Shown: positions 18,708 to 27,807, counted from the stretch's first letter. The stretch is 64,000 nucleotides of DNA from JBBPZA01 sp963728925 (GCA_963728925.1 CAVSMB010000009.1:1-64000), one strand, 5' to 3'. Translations and numbers: made by a program. Notes: generated from the sequence alone by a model not told the origin.

Positions 18708-19883
18708 TCACGCGGCGCGGGCGCGAACGCCCCCCGTCTCGAGGGCGCCCGGCGCCACGCCGGCGAAGCTCGGCGGCGCCTGGTCCAGGTACCACCCAAA
18801 GGCGCGGTCGACGAGGCGCTGGGAGCCCATGTGGCGCAACGCGAGGGTCAGCAGCCGCGGCGGAAGCCGGGGGATGATCCGCTGCAGGCGCAGGGCGAGG
18901 CCGAAGGCACGCGCGTGGCCGGCGCTGAACGCGCGGTAGCGAACCAGGGCGTCCTCGCGCGTCCGGTGCCCGGCGAGCACCGCCGCGATCTCGCGGCCGG
19001 CGGCGATCCCGAAGTAGAAGGCGGTGCGGATGCCCTCGCCCGAGAGCGGGAAGCAGTGCCCGGCGGCGTCGCCCACGAAGAACACGCCGTCCTGGGCCGC
19101 GGGGCGCAGGCGGTGCGGGAACCAGTTGCCCTGGTAGCGGACCGGCTCGACCTCGAGCCGCTGCGCCAGGGCGACGGTCGACTCCTTCACGTGCCGGCGC
19201 GGGTCGTAGGAGCCCACCCCGACGCGGGCCTCGCCGCCCGCCGGGACGCACCAGCCGTAGCCGCGGCGCACGAGGTCGCGCTCGATCCACACGTCGAGGG
19301 CGTCGTCGGAGCCCTCGACGTGCGGGTGGACCTCCAGCCCGCGGCTCAGTGGGGCCTCGGGCGGCTGGTAGTGGGGAGAGGCGAGAACCCGGCGCCAGCC
19401 CAGCGCGTCGACGACGAGCGGGGCACGCAGCGTGCCGCGGTCGGTGCGCACGGCGATCGGTTCGCCGGGCGCGGGCACCGGGTCGCCCGGCGCGCGGCCC
19501 TCGACCTTGGCGGTCTCGAAGCGCGCGTCGCCGCACTGCGCCCACAGCAGCCGGCACAGCTCGCGGTAGTCAACGGCCGACCAGCTCCACGGCAGGCGGT
19601 AGCGGACGCTCCCGTGCGGGGTGGTGAAGGTCATGAAGGGCAGCTCGGCGCGGACCGCGTCCTGGACGCCCATCGCGTGCAGCCACGGCGTCGGCGCCGC
19701 GCACGCCGAGGTCGCGCGCTCGCCGATCTCGTAGCGGTCCACCACCAGCACGTCGGCGCCTGCGCCGGCCAGCTCGCGAGCGACCGACAGCCCCGCGAAG
19801 CTCGCGCCGCACACGAGCACGTCGGTGCGCGTTCCCTCCAGCGGGGTGCGCTGCGCCCCGCGCTTGGTCGCCCTCAGCGTCAC
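18708..19883 (-). CDS. FAD-dependent oxidoreductase, geranylgeranyl reductase-like
   Basis: A 391-residue flavoprotein. The ADP-binding site is TDVLVCGASFAGLSVARELA with the terminal acid in VVDRYEIG; the second FAD contact is FFVGDAAGHCFPLSGEGIRTAF, typical of the GGR/phenol hydroxylase fold. Its ATG overlaps the stop of the phytoene/squalene synthase gene (ATGA), so it probably acts on the isoprenoid product of that enzyme or on a related prenyl chain. The substrate cannot be read from sequence. The longer Arg-rich N-terminus (MTLRATKRGAQRTP) is unusual but has no competing start. Confidence 0.8.
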   Translation of the reverse strand: MTLRATKRGAQRTPLEGTRTDVLVCGASFAGLSVARELAGAGADVLVVDRYEIGERATSACAAPTPWLHAMGVQDAVRAELPFMTFTTPHGSVRYRLPWSWSAVDYRELCRLLWAQCGDARFETAKVEGRAPGDPVPAPGEPIAVRTDRGTLRAPLVVDALGWRRVLASPHYQPPEAPLSRGLEVHPHVEGSDDALDVWIERDLVRRGYGWCVPAGGEARVGVGSYDPRRHVKESTVALAQRLEVEPVRYQGNWFPHRLRPAAQDGVFFVGDAAGHCFPLSGEGIRTAFYFGIAAGREIAAVLAGHRTREDALVRYRAFSAGHARAFGLALRLQRIIPRLPPRLLTLALRHMGSQRLVDRAFGWYLDQAPPSFAGVAPGALETGGVRARAA

Positions 19884-20758
19884 CGGGCCACCAGCGACCG
19901 CATCGCGGCCGGCCCGAGCTCCCAGGGCGCCAGCCCGGTCCGGCGGCCCAGGACGTCGAAGCCGATCGCCTCGACGCGGTCGAGCACGCAGAGATAGACC
20001 CCGCGGGCGAGCCGCATTCCCGGCCGCACGCGCGGCGACGCGCCGTCCACCGCGGCGCCGGACTCGGCGAACAGCCGCCGGGCACGGCCGACCTCCTCGG
20101 CGAGCAGGGCGCGCACCCCGGGGCCCGCCATGGGACGTCCGAGCTCAGACTCGGCGACCTCGAAGCGTTCGCGATCGGCCCGCGGGAGGTACACGCGGTC
20201 CATGTCGTAGTCCTCACGCACGTCGCGGATGAAGTTCGTGAGCTGGAAGGCCGCGCCGAGGCACACGAAGTCGTCGTCGCGCTCGCGCGGAGCGCCGAGC
20301 AGAGAGGCCATGATGCGGCCCACCGAGCCTGCGCTGCCGCGCATGTAGGCGTCGAGCTCCTCGCGGGTCTCGACGCGCACGCGGTCGCAGTCCACGCGCA
20401 TCGAGCGCATGTAGATCGCCAGCTCGTGCTCGAGCGGCAGCTCGTGATGGGCGGCGGCGTCGACCAGCGCGGCGATCACCGGGTGGGGGCTGTCGCCCTC
20501 GGCGAGGCCCTCGCGCAGCGCGTCCTCCCAGCGGTCCAGGGCGGCCCGGCGCTCCTCCGCGGTCGGCGGGCGGCGCGGGCCGTCGACGATCTCGTCGGCG
20601 CCGCGCACGAACCCGTAGAGCGCGTGGACCGCCGGCTGGAGCTCGCGCGGGAGCCGGCGGGTGGCCCAGTAGTAGGTGGGGTCGTGGCGGCGCTGCATGC
20701 GACGGCAGGCCCTGTAGGCCGCGTCGAGGTGCGTCGGGATCGTCGCCGTGCGCGTCAT
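19880..20758 (-). CDS. Phytoene/squalene synthase family protein
   Basis: Head-to-head condensation of two prenyl diphosphates (GGPP to phytoene, or FPP to squalene/presqualene). The 292-residue protein has the first Asp motif in YGFVRGADEIVD, a central MRVDCDRVRVETREELDAYMRGSAGSVG-type block, and the second Asp motif DVREDYDMDRVYLP. It is translationally coupled to a GGR-like flavoprotein. No lycopene cyclase or desaturase of the classic CrtI type adjoins, so carotenoid versus hopanoid/other use remains open. Confidence 0.88.
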   Translation of the reverse strand: MTRTATIPTHLDAAYRACRRMQRRHDPTYYWATRRLPRELQPAVHALYGFVRGADEIVDGPRRPPTAEERRAALDRWEDALREGLAEGDSPHPVIAALVDAAAHHELPLEHELAIYMRSMRVDCDRVRVETREELDAYMRGSAGSVGRIMASLLGAPRERDDDFVCLGAAFQLTNFIRDVREDYDMDRVYLPRADRERFEVAESELGRPMAGPGVRALLAEEVGRARRLFAESGAAVDGASPRVRPGMRLARGVYLCVLDRVEAIGFDVLGRRTGLAPWELGPAAMRSLVAR

Positions 20759-20847
20759 GGGTGCGGGCGAAGGCTACGGGGCCGCGACGCGCGGCGGTGC
20801 GCCTGGAGGGTCTGCCATCCTGCCGCGGGGCCCATCGCCCCTCTCCC

Positions 20848-21777
20848 ATGGCCTCGCTCCTCGACAGACAGATGATCTTCGTCACCGGCAAGGGCGGCGT
20901 GGGCAAGAGCACGGTGGCCGGGGCGCTGGGGCTCGTCGCCGCGGACCACGGCCGGCGCACGATCGTCTGCGAGGTCGGCCAGCAGGACCGCCTCGCGCGC
21001 ACCTTCGGCCACGACGCGGCGCCGGGCGAGGAGACGCGGCTCGCCGACGGGCTGTGGTCGACGTCGATCGACCCCCACGACGCGCTGGGCGAGTGGCTCA
21101 CCCGCCAGGTCGGGTCGGCGGCCCTCGCCCGCCCGCTGCTGGCCTCCAACACGTTCCAGTACTTCGTCGCGGCGGCGCCGGGGGCGAAGGAGATCGTGAC
21201 CATGGCCAAGGTCTGGGAGCTCGTCCAGACCGAGCGCTGGCGCAAGCGCGCGACGGGCTACGACCTCGCGATCGTCGACGCCCCGGCCTCCGGTCACGGC
21301 CTCGGGATGCTGATGACGCCCAAGACCATCGCCGGGGTGGCCCGCGTCGGCCCGATAGCCGGCCAGGCCAACCGCGTGCAGGAGCTGCTCGTCGACCACC
21401 GTCGCTCGGCCTACCTCGCCGTGGCGCGCGCCGAGGAGATGCCCGTCACCGAGACGATCGAGCTGCAGGCCCGGCTGCGCCGCGGGCTCGCGCGCGAGCT
21501 CGCCGCCGTGGTGGTCAACGGGATGTTCCCCAAGCGCTTCACCCGGTCCGACCTCGAGCAGGCGGACGCCGTCGCCGCGCAGGACGGGCCGGTCTCGCGC
21601 GCGGCCGCGCGCGCCGCGCGCTTCGAGTGGCGCCGGGCCAACGGCCAGCAGGCCCAGCTGCGCCGCCTGCGCAAGGAGGCCGAGGGTGACGTCGTGACGC
21701 TCCCCTTCCTCTTCGAGCCCGCCCTCGAGCTCGCCGACCTCGAGCGGCTGGCCGGGGAGCTGGAGGGGAAGCTGTAG
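20848..21777 (+). CDS. ArsA/Get3-type anion-transporting ATPase
   Basis: Deviant Walker A MIFVTGKGGVGKSTVAGALG (residues about 9-24), switch region TSIDPHDALGEWL, and DAPASGHGLGMLMTP, the family's signature block. At 309 residues it is a single-ATPase-domain member as in the paired ArsA-like proteins of actinobacteria, not the double-domain arsenical pump, and no arsenic genes adjoin. I use the ATG at 20848 (MASLLDRQ), since upstream residues translate the synthase promoter region. It is divergent from the phytoene synthase gene. Role unknown. Confidence 0.85.
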   Translation: MASLLDRQMIFVTGKGGVGKSTVAGALGLVAADHGRRTIVCEVGQQDRLARTFGHDAAPGEETRLADGLWSTSIDPHDALGEWLTRQVGSAALARPLLASNTFQYFVAAAPGAKEIVTMAKVWELVQTERWRKRATGYDLAIVDAPASGHGLGMLMTPKTIAGVARVGPIAGQANRVQELLVDHRRSAYLAVARAEEMPVTETIELQARLRRGLARELAAVVVNGMFPKRFTRSDLEQADAVAAQDGPVSRAAARAARFEWRRANGQQAQLRRLRKEAEGDVVTLPFLFEPALELADLERLAGELEGKL

Positions 21778-21782
21778 GGGTT

Positions 21783-21823
21783 CGCTTCCGCGGAACCGCG
21801 CTCCGGAGAGCTCCGCGGAAGCG
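21783..21823 (+). terminator. Hairpin after the ArsA-like gene
   Basis: A perfect 12-bp inverted repeat (21783-21794 and 21812-21823) starts five bases after the TAG stop. The 17-base loop contains an inner CTCCGGAG palindrome. There is no clear T-run. The rest of the gap to 21987 holds no gene that I can support. Confidence 0.5.
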
Positions 21824-21987
21824 CGCCGCCGGCGTTTACAGCATCTGGCGAGGGAGGAGGAGGTCAGGCGCTGGGTGGGGACGCCGCCGGAGCCGGTCGC
21901 CGGGCCCTTGAACCCGCGGAGTGGTCTCCGGGGGTGTTTGAACCTGTTTTCAGATCGTTGGGCCGCCCTGACGACGAAGCCGCCCCC

Positions 21988-23094
21988 TCACCCGAACCCG
22001 ATCACGCTGCGGATGCCGTCCTGGGCCTTCATCAGCTCGAAGCCGCGGTTGACGTCGTCGAGGCCGATGCGGTGGGAGATGAAGTCCTCCACGTCGATCT
22101 CGCCCTCGAGGTAGCGGCGGACGAGCAGCGGGACGTCCTCGCGGCCCTTCAGGCCGCCGAACGACGAGCCGGCCACGCGGCGGCCCGTGATGAGCAGGCG
22201 CGGGATGACGTCGAGCGTCTCCCCCTTGCCGGCCACCCCGCACATCGTCGCGAGTCCCCAGCCCATCCGCGCGGCCTCGACCGCCTGGCGCATGACCGCG
22301 ACGAGGCCCGTCGCCTCGAAGGTGTAGTCGGCGCCGAAGCCGCCCGTCGTCTCGAGGATCCGCTCGACGGCGTCCTCGCCGCCGGCCATCGTCTCCGTCG
22401 CCCCGTGCCGGGTCGCCTGCTCGCGCCGCTGCGCGGAGGGATCGATGGCGATGATGCGCTCGGCGCCCTGGAGGCGGCAGCCGACCACCGCGCCCAGCCC
22501 GACCATGCCGAGCCCGAAGACCGCGCACACCGCGCCGGGCTCGACGCGCGCGGTCTTCATCGCCGCGCCGATGCCGGTCGAGAGGCCGCAGGCGAACAGC
22601 GCCGCGGCCTCGAGCGGAGCGGCCCGGTCGATCTTGGCCAGGGCGATCTCCGGCATCACCGTGTACTGCGCGAAGGTGCTCGTGCCCATGAAGTGGCGCA
22701 GGGGCTCGCCGTCGCGGTGCAGTCGGGTGGTGCCGTCGGGCAGGTAGCCCCGGTTCTGCTGCTCGCGGATCGCCAGGCACAGGTTGGTCCGCGGGCTGAG
22801 GCAGTGCTCGCAGCGCCCGCACTGCGGCGAGAACAGCGTGACGACGTGGTCGCCGGTGGCGAGCAGCGAGACGCCCGGGCCGAGCTTCTCGACGACCCCG
22901 GCGCCCTCGTGGCCCAGGACGGTCGGGGCGTAGCCCGACGGGTCCACGCCAGAGGCGGTGTAGAGGTCGGTGTGGCACACCCCACAGGCCTCCAGCCGGA
23001 CGAGGACCTCGCCCGGTCCGGGCTCGTCGAGGTCGAGCTCCTGCACCCGCAGCGGCTTGCCGAACTGCTCGAGCACGGCGGCGCGGATCTTCAC
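21988..23094 (-). CDS. Zinc-dependent alcohol dehydrogenase, class III type
   Basis: A 368-residue medium-chain dehydrogenase. Catalytic zinc ligands Cys40 (CGVCHTD) and His62/Glu63 (LGHEGAG) and the four structural-zinc cysteines at 92, 95, 98 and 106 are present. The cofactor motif is GLGMVGLGAV, with Asp in IAIDPS favouring NAD. Glutathione- or mycothiol-dependent formaldehyde dehydrogenases and NDMA-type alcohol dehydrogenases share this pattern. The GTG at 23094 overlaps the amine oxidase stop (GTGA), suggesting that it processes an aldehyde or alcohol made by the operon. Confidence 0.9.
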   Translation of the reverse strand: MKIRAAVLEQFGKPLRVQELDLDEPGPGEVLVRLEACGVCHTDLYTASGVDPSGYAPTVLGHEGAGVVEKLGPGVSLLATGDHVVTLFSPQCGRCEHCLSPRTNLCLAIREQQNRGYLPDGTTRLHRDGEPLRHFMGTSTFAQYTVMPEIALAKIDRAAPLEAAALFACGLSTGIGAAMKTARVEPGAVCAVFGLGMVGLGAVVGCRLQGAERIIAIDPSAQRREQATRHGATETMAGGEDAVERILETTGGFGADYTFEATGLVAVMRQAVEAARMGWGLATMCGVAGKGETLDVIPRLLITGRRVAGSSFGGLKGREDVPLLVRRYLEGEIDVEDFISHRIGLDDVNRGFELMKAQDGIRSVIGFG

Positions 23095-24482
23095 GCGAGG
23101 ACCTCCTCGGGGACGGGAACACGGTTGAGCACGGCGAGGGCCTCGGAGGCGGCGCGCTCGCCCGACTGGACCGCGCCGTCCATGTAGCCGCTCCACACCG
23201 TCGCGGTCTCCGAGCCGGCCCAGTGCAGCGGGCCGATCGGCTCGCGCAGGGAGCGGCCGAAGCCCGTCCACGCGCCCGCGGTCATGGAGCAGCCGTAGCA
23301 GCCGCGGGTCCACTCCTCCTCGGCCCACGCGCGCTCGAGGTAGCGCTCGGGCGAGGCCGCCCGCTCGCCGAAGAGCGCGACGAGGCCGGCGAGGACCGCC
23401 TCGCGGCGCTCGTCGGCCGGGCGGTGGCCCCATTCGCGCGCGGCGCGTCCCTCCAGGAAGGCGACCAGCACGCCGGGCGTGCCCTCGGGGGGCGAGTTGT
23501 CGAAGACGAAGTTCACCGCGCCCGCGTCGCTCGTGCCTTGGCCGCTGAGCCCCTCGGCGCGCCAGAACGGCCGCTCGTAGATCGCAATGCACTTGGTGAC
23601 CGTCCCCTGCGGCATGCGCTGGGTGAGCTGGTCGCGGTGCCCGGGGAGCGGCGGGTCGTAGGCGATCCGCGAACAGAGCGTCGGCGGGATCGCGACGATC
23701 GCCCTGCGCGCGCGCACCACGCCGCCGTCGCTGATCACCGTGGCGCCCTCGGGCCCGTGCTCGATGCGCCGCACCGGCGACTCCAGACGCACCACGTCGG
23801 GGCCGAGGCGCTCTGCCAGCCGGAGGGCGACGAGCTGTGAGCCGCCGACGAAGCGACGGTCCTGCGCGCCGCCCTCGGTGCTCAGCAGGGTGTCGAGACT
23901 GCCCGCCGAGTGGATGTAGAAGAGGAGGTGAAGGAGCGAGATGTCGGTCGAGGGCACCGCCCAGACCGCCTCCGCGGCGAGCTCCAGCAGGTCGCGGGCG
24001 CCGCGCGAGGGGACGTTGCGGCGCATCCAGGACCAGAAGGTCTGCCCGTCCCACTCCAGCGCGCGCGGCGCCGCCCACGGCGCGCCGAGCGGCACCGTGC
24101 GGGCCATCGCGTCCAGCCGGGCCTGGGTGATGGCGATCGTCGCGAGCGTCACCGGGCCCAGCCTCGGGATCGCGCCGCTGTAGCGCCGCAGCGATCCGCG
24201 CCACCGGATGACGTTGTCGCCCTCGTCGTGGGTGGGGAAGGTCTGCACCGAGAGCTCGCGCCCCAGATCGAGGATCCGCCGCTGGGTCGGCCCGACCCAC
24301 TGGCCTCCGACCTCGACGACCTTGCCGTCGCCCAGCTGCTCGTTGAGCAGCCGTCCGCCGACGCGGTCGCGCGCCTCGAGCACGACCGCGGTCCGCCCGG
24401 CCGCGAGCACGTCGCGGGCCGCCACGAGCCCGGCGAGACCGGCGCCGACGACGGCGACGTCGACCGGCGCCCGGTCAGCCAC
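23091..24482 (-). CDS. Flavin monoamine oxidase family protein
   Basis: A 463-residue FAD amine oxidase. The dinucleotide site VAVVGAGLAGLVAARDVL ends with the acid in VVLEARDRVGGRL; the substrate-domain block is SGAIPRLGP, and the C-terminal FAD contact is LHWAGSETATVWSGYMDGAVQSGERAA, close to MAO/putrescine oxidases. It would oxidise an amine to an aldehyde with release of ammonia and peroxide. It lies between an SDR upstream (8-base overlap) and an alcohol dehydrogenase downstream (4-base overlap). Confidence 0.88.
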   Translation of the reverse strand: MADRAPVDVAVVGAGLAGLVAARDVLAAGRTAVVLEARDRVGGRLLNEQLGDGKVVEVGGQWVGPTQRRILDLGRELSVQTFPTHDEGDNVIRWRGSLRRYSGAIPRLGPVTLATIAITQARLDAMARTVPLGAPWAAPRALEWDGQTFWSWMRRNVPSRGARDLLELAAEAVWAVPSTDISLLHLLFYIHSAGSLDTLLSTEGGAQDRRFVGGSQLVALRLAERLGPDVVRLESPVRRIEHGPEGATVISDGGVVRARRAIVAIPPTLCSRIAYDPPLPGHRDQLTQRMPQGTVTKCIAIYERPFWRAEGLSGQGTSDAGAVNFVFDNSPPEGTPGVLVAFLEGRAAREWGHRPADERREAVLAGLVALFGERAASPERYLERAWAEEEWTRGCYGCSMTAGAWTGFGRSLREPIGPLHWAGSETATVWSGYMDGAVQSGERAASEALAVLNRVPVPEEVLA

Positions 24483-25449
24483 CGGCCCGGAGCTCTTCGA
24501 GCCCCTCCGCGTGGCTCTTGACCGACGCGTAGCCCAGTTCCCGCTGCGCCTTGCCGATGTCGATCGTGCACTCCTGCGAGGAGACCCACACGACGAAGCG
24601 GGTCAGCGGGGGCGAGCCGGGCCGGCGCGCGGCGCTCCAGAACGCCTCGGCGGCCGCCGCCGCGGCGCTCGCGACGCCGGCGGGAATGCTCTTGTCCGGG
24701 ATCGCAACGCCCTGCGTGGCCACGAGGTCGGACACGAAGTCGCGGAACACGACCGGCTCGCCGTCGGTCACGAAGTACGGCTCGCCGGGGCGCCCGCGCT
24801 CGTAGGCCCGCAGCAGGCCCTCGACGACATTGTCGACGTGCGTGGTGTCGGTGCTGTGGCGCCCGCCGCCGATCCAGCGGAAGCGCCCGGCGCGCACCAT
24901 GTCGACCATGGTGGGCAGCAGCGTGGTGTCGCCCGCGCCCCACACGAAGCGCGGCCGCACGACCACAGTCTCCAGTCCGTCGCCGTTCGCGTCGCGCACG
25001 AGCTGCTCGGCCATCGCCTTGGTCGCCGAGTAGTGCGCCTTGGAGTCGGGCCGCAGCGGCGCGCGCTCGTCGACGTGCACGAGCGGCTGCCCGGCCATGA
25101 GCGCCGCCTCGGTGCCCACGTGGACGAAGCGCCGGGCGCCGCCGGCACGCGCGGCGCGCAGCGCGTTGGCCGTCCCGTCGACGTTGCCGCGCACGAACGC
25201 CTCGCGCGGCCCGGAGTCGCCCAGATGGGCGGCGAGGTGGAAGACCGCGTCGGCGTCGCGGGCGCCTTCGGTCATCGCCGCGACGTCGTCGAGGTCGCCG
25301 CGGACGGCCTGCGCGCCGCGGGCCCGAACGGCCTCCGCGGAGGCGTCGGAGCGCGCGAGCGCACGGACCGTCCACCCCTCGGCGGCGAGCCGCTCGACCA
25401 GCCGGCCGCCGATGAAGCCGGAGCCGCCGGTGACGAACGCGGTGGGCAT
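24475..25449 (-). CDS. NAD-dependent epimerase/3-beta-hydroxysteroid dehydrogenase-like protein
   Basis: An extended SDR of 324 residues with TAFVTGGSGFIGGRLVERLA at the N-terminus, VFHLAAHLGD, and the catalytic Tyr/Lys in HYSATKAMAEQ. The pattern fits 3-beta-HSD or dihydroflavonol reductase-like enzymes that oxidise or reduce a hydroxyl group. GTG and ATG are adjacent (25452 and 25449); a TATCTT box six bases before the ATG suggests a leaderless transcript starting there. It is the first gene of the SDR-amine oxidase-alcohol dehydrogenase operon. Confidence 0.85.
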   Translation of the reverse strand: MPTAFVTGGSGFIGGRLVERLAAEGWTVRALARSDASAEAVRARGAQAVRGDLDDVAAMTEGARDADAVFHLAAHLGDSGPREAFVRGNVDGTANALRAARAGGARRFVHVGTEAALMAGQPLVHVDERAPLRPDSKAHYSATKAMAEQLVRDANGDGLETVVVRPRFVWGAGDTTLLPTMVDMVRAGRFRWIGGGRHSTDTTHVDNVVEGLLRAYERGRPGEPYFVTDGEPVVFRDFVSDLVATQGVAIPDKSIPAGVASAAAAAAEAFWSAARRPGSPPLTRFVVWVSSQECTIDIGKAQRELGYASVKSHAEGLEELRAGG

Positions 25450-25455
25450 CACGCG

Positions 25456-25461
25456 AAGATA
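25456..25461 (-). promoter_or_regulatory. Candidate -10 box for a leaderless redox operon
   Basis: TATCTT on the minus strand lies six bases before ATG 25449. The distance is right for transcription starting at the start codon, and no Shine-Dalgarno-like sequence is present. No -35 is recognised. Confidence 0.35.
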
Positions 25462-25534
25462 TTCGATCCAACAGCACCCCGATACCGCCGATCACCAGCG
25501 GTCGGCCTGCGGCCTCCCACCTGGCGACCGCACC

Positions 25535-26434
25535 CTATTCAATCCCCAGCCGATCCAGCAGCGCGTCGTCGGCGCGCCACTTGCGGCGCACGCGCACGGC
25601 GAGCTCGAGGTGCACGCGGCGGCCCAGCTCGCGCTCGAGCTCGCGCCGCGCGGCCACGCCGATCGCCTTGACCATGCGCCCGCGCGAGCCGATCACGATC
25701 CCCTTCTGCGACTCGGTCTCGGTCCACACGCTGGCGTGGACGTAGGCGATGTCCTCGCGGTCCTCGTCGACGTCGTCGACCTCGACGGCGACCGCGTGAG
25801 GCAGCTCCTGGAAGGTCCGGGCCAGGACCTGCTCGCGGACGAGCTCTGAGAGGCGCACACGCCGGGGGAGGTCGGTGTGCTCCCCGGGCGGGTAGTAGAA
25901 CGGCCCGGCGGGGAGCAGCGAGACGAGATGCTCGACGAGCGCCGGCACGCCGCTGCCCCGGCGCGCCGAGATGGGGAACAGCTCGGCCGCGTCGAGGCTC
26001 GCGCCCTCGGCCAGGCCCGCCGCGGCCTGCAACGCCTCGGCGACCTGGGCGCGGCCGAGGCGATCGACCTTGTTCACCGCGATGGCCACGGGGACCGGCG
26101 AGCCCGACAGGGCCTGGGCGATGAAGCGGTCCCCCGGGCCGGGGCCCTGCTCCGCGTTGACGACCAGCAGCGCAGCGTCGGACTCAGCGAGCTCGGACTC
26201 GACGCGGTGGGCCATGCGCGACGTGAGGACGTCGCGAGGGCGCTGAACGCCGGGCAGGTCGACGAGCACGAGCTGCCAGTCCGGGCCGGTGGCCACGCCG
26301 CGGATCGCCCTCCGCGTCGTCTGGGGCTTGTCCGAGACGATCGCCACCTTGGTCTGAACGATCGAGTTGACGAGCGTCGACTTGCCGACGTTGGGCCGCC
26401 CGGCGAGCGCGACGAAGCCGCTGCGGGTCTCCAT
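25535..26434 (-). CDS. era: GTPase Era
   Basis: Ribosome-assembly GTPase that binds 16S rRNA near its 3' end. G1 is GRPNVGKSTLVN, the switch block KPQTTRRAIRG follows, G3 is LVDLPGVQ, G4 NKVD. The C-terminal KH domain has ESQKGIVIGSRGRMVKAIG. Length 299 is typical. The ATG (METRSGFVALAG) lies 10 bases after the ybeY stop; the open frame further upstream is ybeY shadow. Confidence 0.96.
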   Translation of the reverse strand: METRSGFVALAGRPNVGKSTLVNSIVQTKVAIVSDKPQTTRRAIRGVATGPDWQLVLVDLPGVQRPRDVLTSRMAHRVESELAESDAALLVVNAEQGPGPGDRFIAQALSGSPVPVAIAVNKVDRLGRAQVAEALQAAAGLAEGASLDAAELFPISARRGSGVPALVEHLVSLLPAGPFYYPPGEHTDLPRRVRLSELVREQVLARTFQELPHAVAVEVDDVDEDREDIAYVHASVWTETESQKGIVIGSRGRMVKAIGVAARRELERELGRRVHLELAVRVRRKWRADDALLDRLGIE

Positions 26435-26444
26435 CGCGCGGCGC

Positions 26445-26846
26445 TCAGCCTCGCTGCCAGCCGAGGATCTCCCGCTGCAGCGTGAGCATCTCGCCGTCGT
26501 CGGCCTCGTGGTCCATCCCGGCGAGGTGCAGGGCGCCGTGGAGCACCGCCTCGGCCTCGTCGCCGGTCTGCTCCGGGCAGACGAGGATGTCGCCGAGCTC
26601 CAGCGGACCGGGCGCGGCGCCGTCGTCGTTCCCGTCGACCGGGAAGCAGAGAACGTCGGTCGGCGCGTCGACCCCCCGGTGCTCGCGGTTGACCTCGCGC
26701 ATCCGGTGCCCGTCGACGAACTGCACCGCGAGGTGGCCGTCCTCGATGCCCGCCGACGCGAGCGCGAGCGTGCACAGCTCCTCGACGTCCTCGCGCGCGA
26801 GGCCTCCGAGCGCGCCCTCGAGCCTGATGACCTCGATCTCAAGCAC
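26445..26846 (-). CDS. ybeY: Endoribonuclease YbeY (rRNA maturation factor)
   Basis: Zinc-dependent RNase for 16S rRNA 3' end processing. The 133-residue protein carries the three-histidine zinc motif VLHGALHLAGMDHE and the preceding TDVLCFPVDG strand. It is encoded between phoH (8-base overlap) and era, the usual bacterial order. Confidence 0.95.
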   Translation of the reverse strand: MLEIEVIRLEGALGGLAREDVEELCTLALASAGIEDGHLAVQFVDGHRMREVNREHRGVDAPTDVLCFPVDGNDDGAAPGPLELGDILVCPEQTGDEAEAVLHGALHLAGMDHEADDGEMLTLQREILGWQRG

Positions 26847-27807
26847 GGCGGGCGCGCAGCTCGGGCGCCGCTTGCTCGCCGCGCTCGCCGTACGCCTCGA
26901 CGATGCGCTGCACGAGCTTGTGGCGCACGACGTCCTCGCCCCCGAAGCGGATGAACTCGATGTCGTCGAGACGGTCGAGGATGTCGGCGACGATCACTAG
27001 CCCCGACGTCTGCTCGCGCGGCAGGTCGATCTGGGTGATGTCGCCCGTCACGACCATCTTCGACCCGAAGCCCAGACGCGTGAGGAACATCTTCATCTGC
27101 TCGGGCGAGGTGTTCTGGGCCTCGTCGAGGATCACGAAGGAGTCGTTCAGCGTCCGACCGCGCATGAAGGCGAGGGGGGCGACCTCGATCACGCCGCGGT
27201 CGAGGTGCTGGGCGACGCGCTCGGGGTCGAGCATGTCGCGCAGGGCGTCGAACAGGGGGCGCAGGTACGGGTCGACTTTGGCCATCATGTCGCCGGGCAG
27301 GAAGCCCAGGCGCTCGCCGGCCTCGACGGCGGGCCGCGTGAGGATGATGCGGTTGACCTCGCGCCGGGAGAGGGCTGCAGCGGCCATGGCGACGGCCAGG
27401 AAGGTCTTGCCCGTGCCGGCCGGGCCGATCCCGAAGGTGATGGTGTTGCGCCTGACCGAGTCGACGTAGCGCTTCTGGTTGACGGTCTTGGGGGCCACCT
27501 TGCTGGCCCGGTGGCGCCACACGACGTCCTCGAGGATCTCGGCGGGCGAGCGGTCGGCGTCCAGCGCGCCGGTGACCGCCTCTATGGTGCCCGGAGCGAT
27601 CGTGTGGCCCTGGGCCACGAGGTCGGCGATCTCGCGCACGACCTGCTCGCCGGTACGCACGCCGGGCTCGTCGCCCTCGAGGGTCACGACGTTCCCGCGC
27701 AGGAAGACGCGGGCGTCGAGGTGGCCCTCGAGTGCGCGCAGGACGGTGTCCTCGCTCCCGGCCAGCTCGGCCGCCACGTCGTTGGCGAGCTCGATCCGGC
27801 GGCGCAT
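26839..27807 (-). CDS. phoH: PhoH family ATPase
   Basis: A 322-residue ATPase linked to RNA metabolism. An N-terminal KH-like region (LEGHLDARVFLRGNVVTLEG) precedes the ATPase, with Walker A GPAGTGKTFLAVAMA, Walker B FVILDEAQNTSPEQMKMFLTR and VTGDITQIDLP. The ATG start shares one base with the yqeY stop (TGATG), and the end overlaps ybeY, forming a tight RNA-processing operon. Confidence 0.94.
   Translation of the reverse strand: MRRRIELANDVAAELAGSEDTVLRALEGHLDARVFLRGNVVTLEGDEPGVRTGEQVVREIADLVAQGHTIAPGTIEAVTGALDADRSPAEILEDVVWRHRASKVAPKTVNQKRYVDSVRRNTITFGIGPAGTGKTFLAVAMAAAALSRREVNRIILTRPAVEAGERLGFLPGDMMAKVDPYLRPLFDALRDMLDPERVAQHLDRGVIEVAPLAFMRGRTLNDSFVILDEAQNTSPEQMKMFLTRLGFGSKMVVTGDITQIDLPREQTSGLVIVADILDRLDDIEFIRFGGEDVVRHKLVQRIVEAYGERGEQAAPELRARRA

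Noticed and set aside
20761..20847. Longer N-terminus for the ArsA-like ATPase starting near 20761
   Set aside because: The extra residues translate the promoter region shared with the divergent synthase gene; the P-loop is correctly placed from ATG 20848.
21875..22114. Plus-strand open frame in the gap after the ArsA-like gene
   Set aside because: It runs mostly opposite the alcohol dehydrogenase gene and has no recognisable features or ribosome site.
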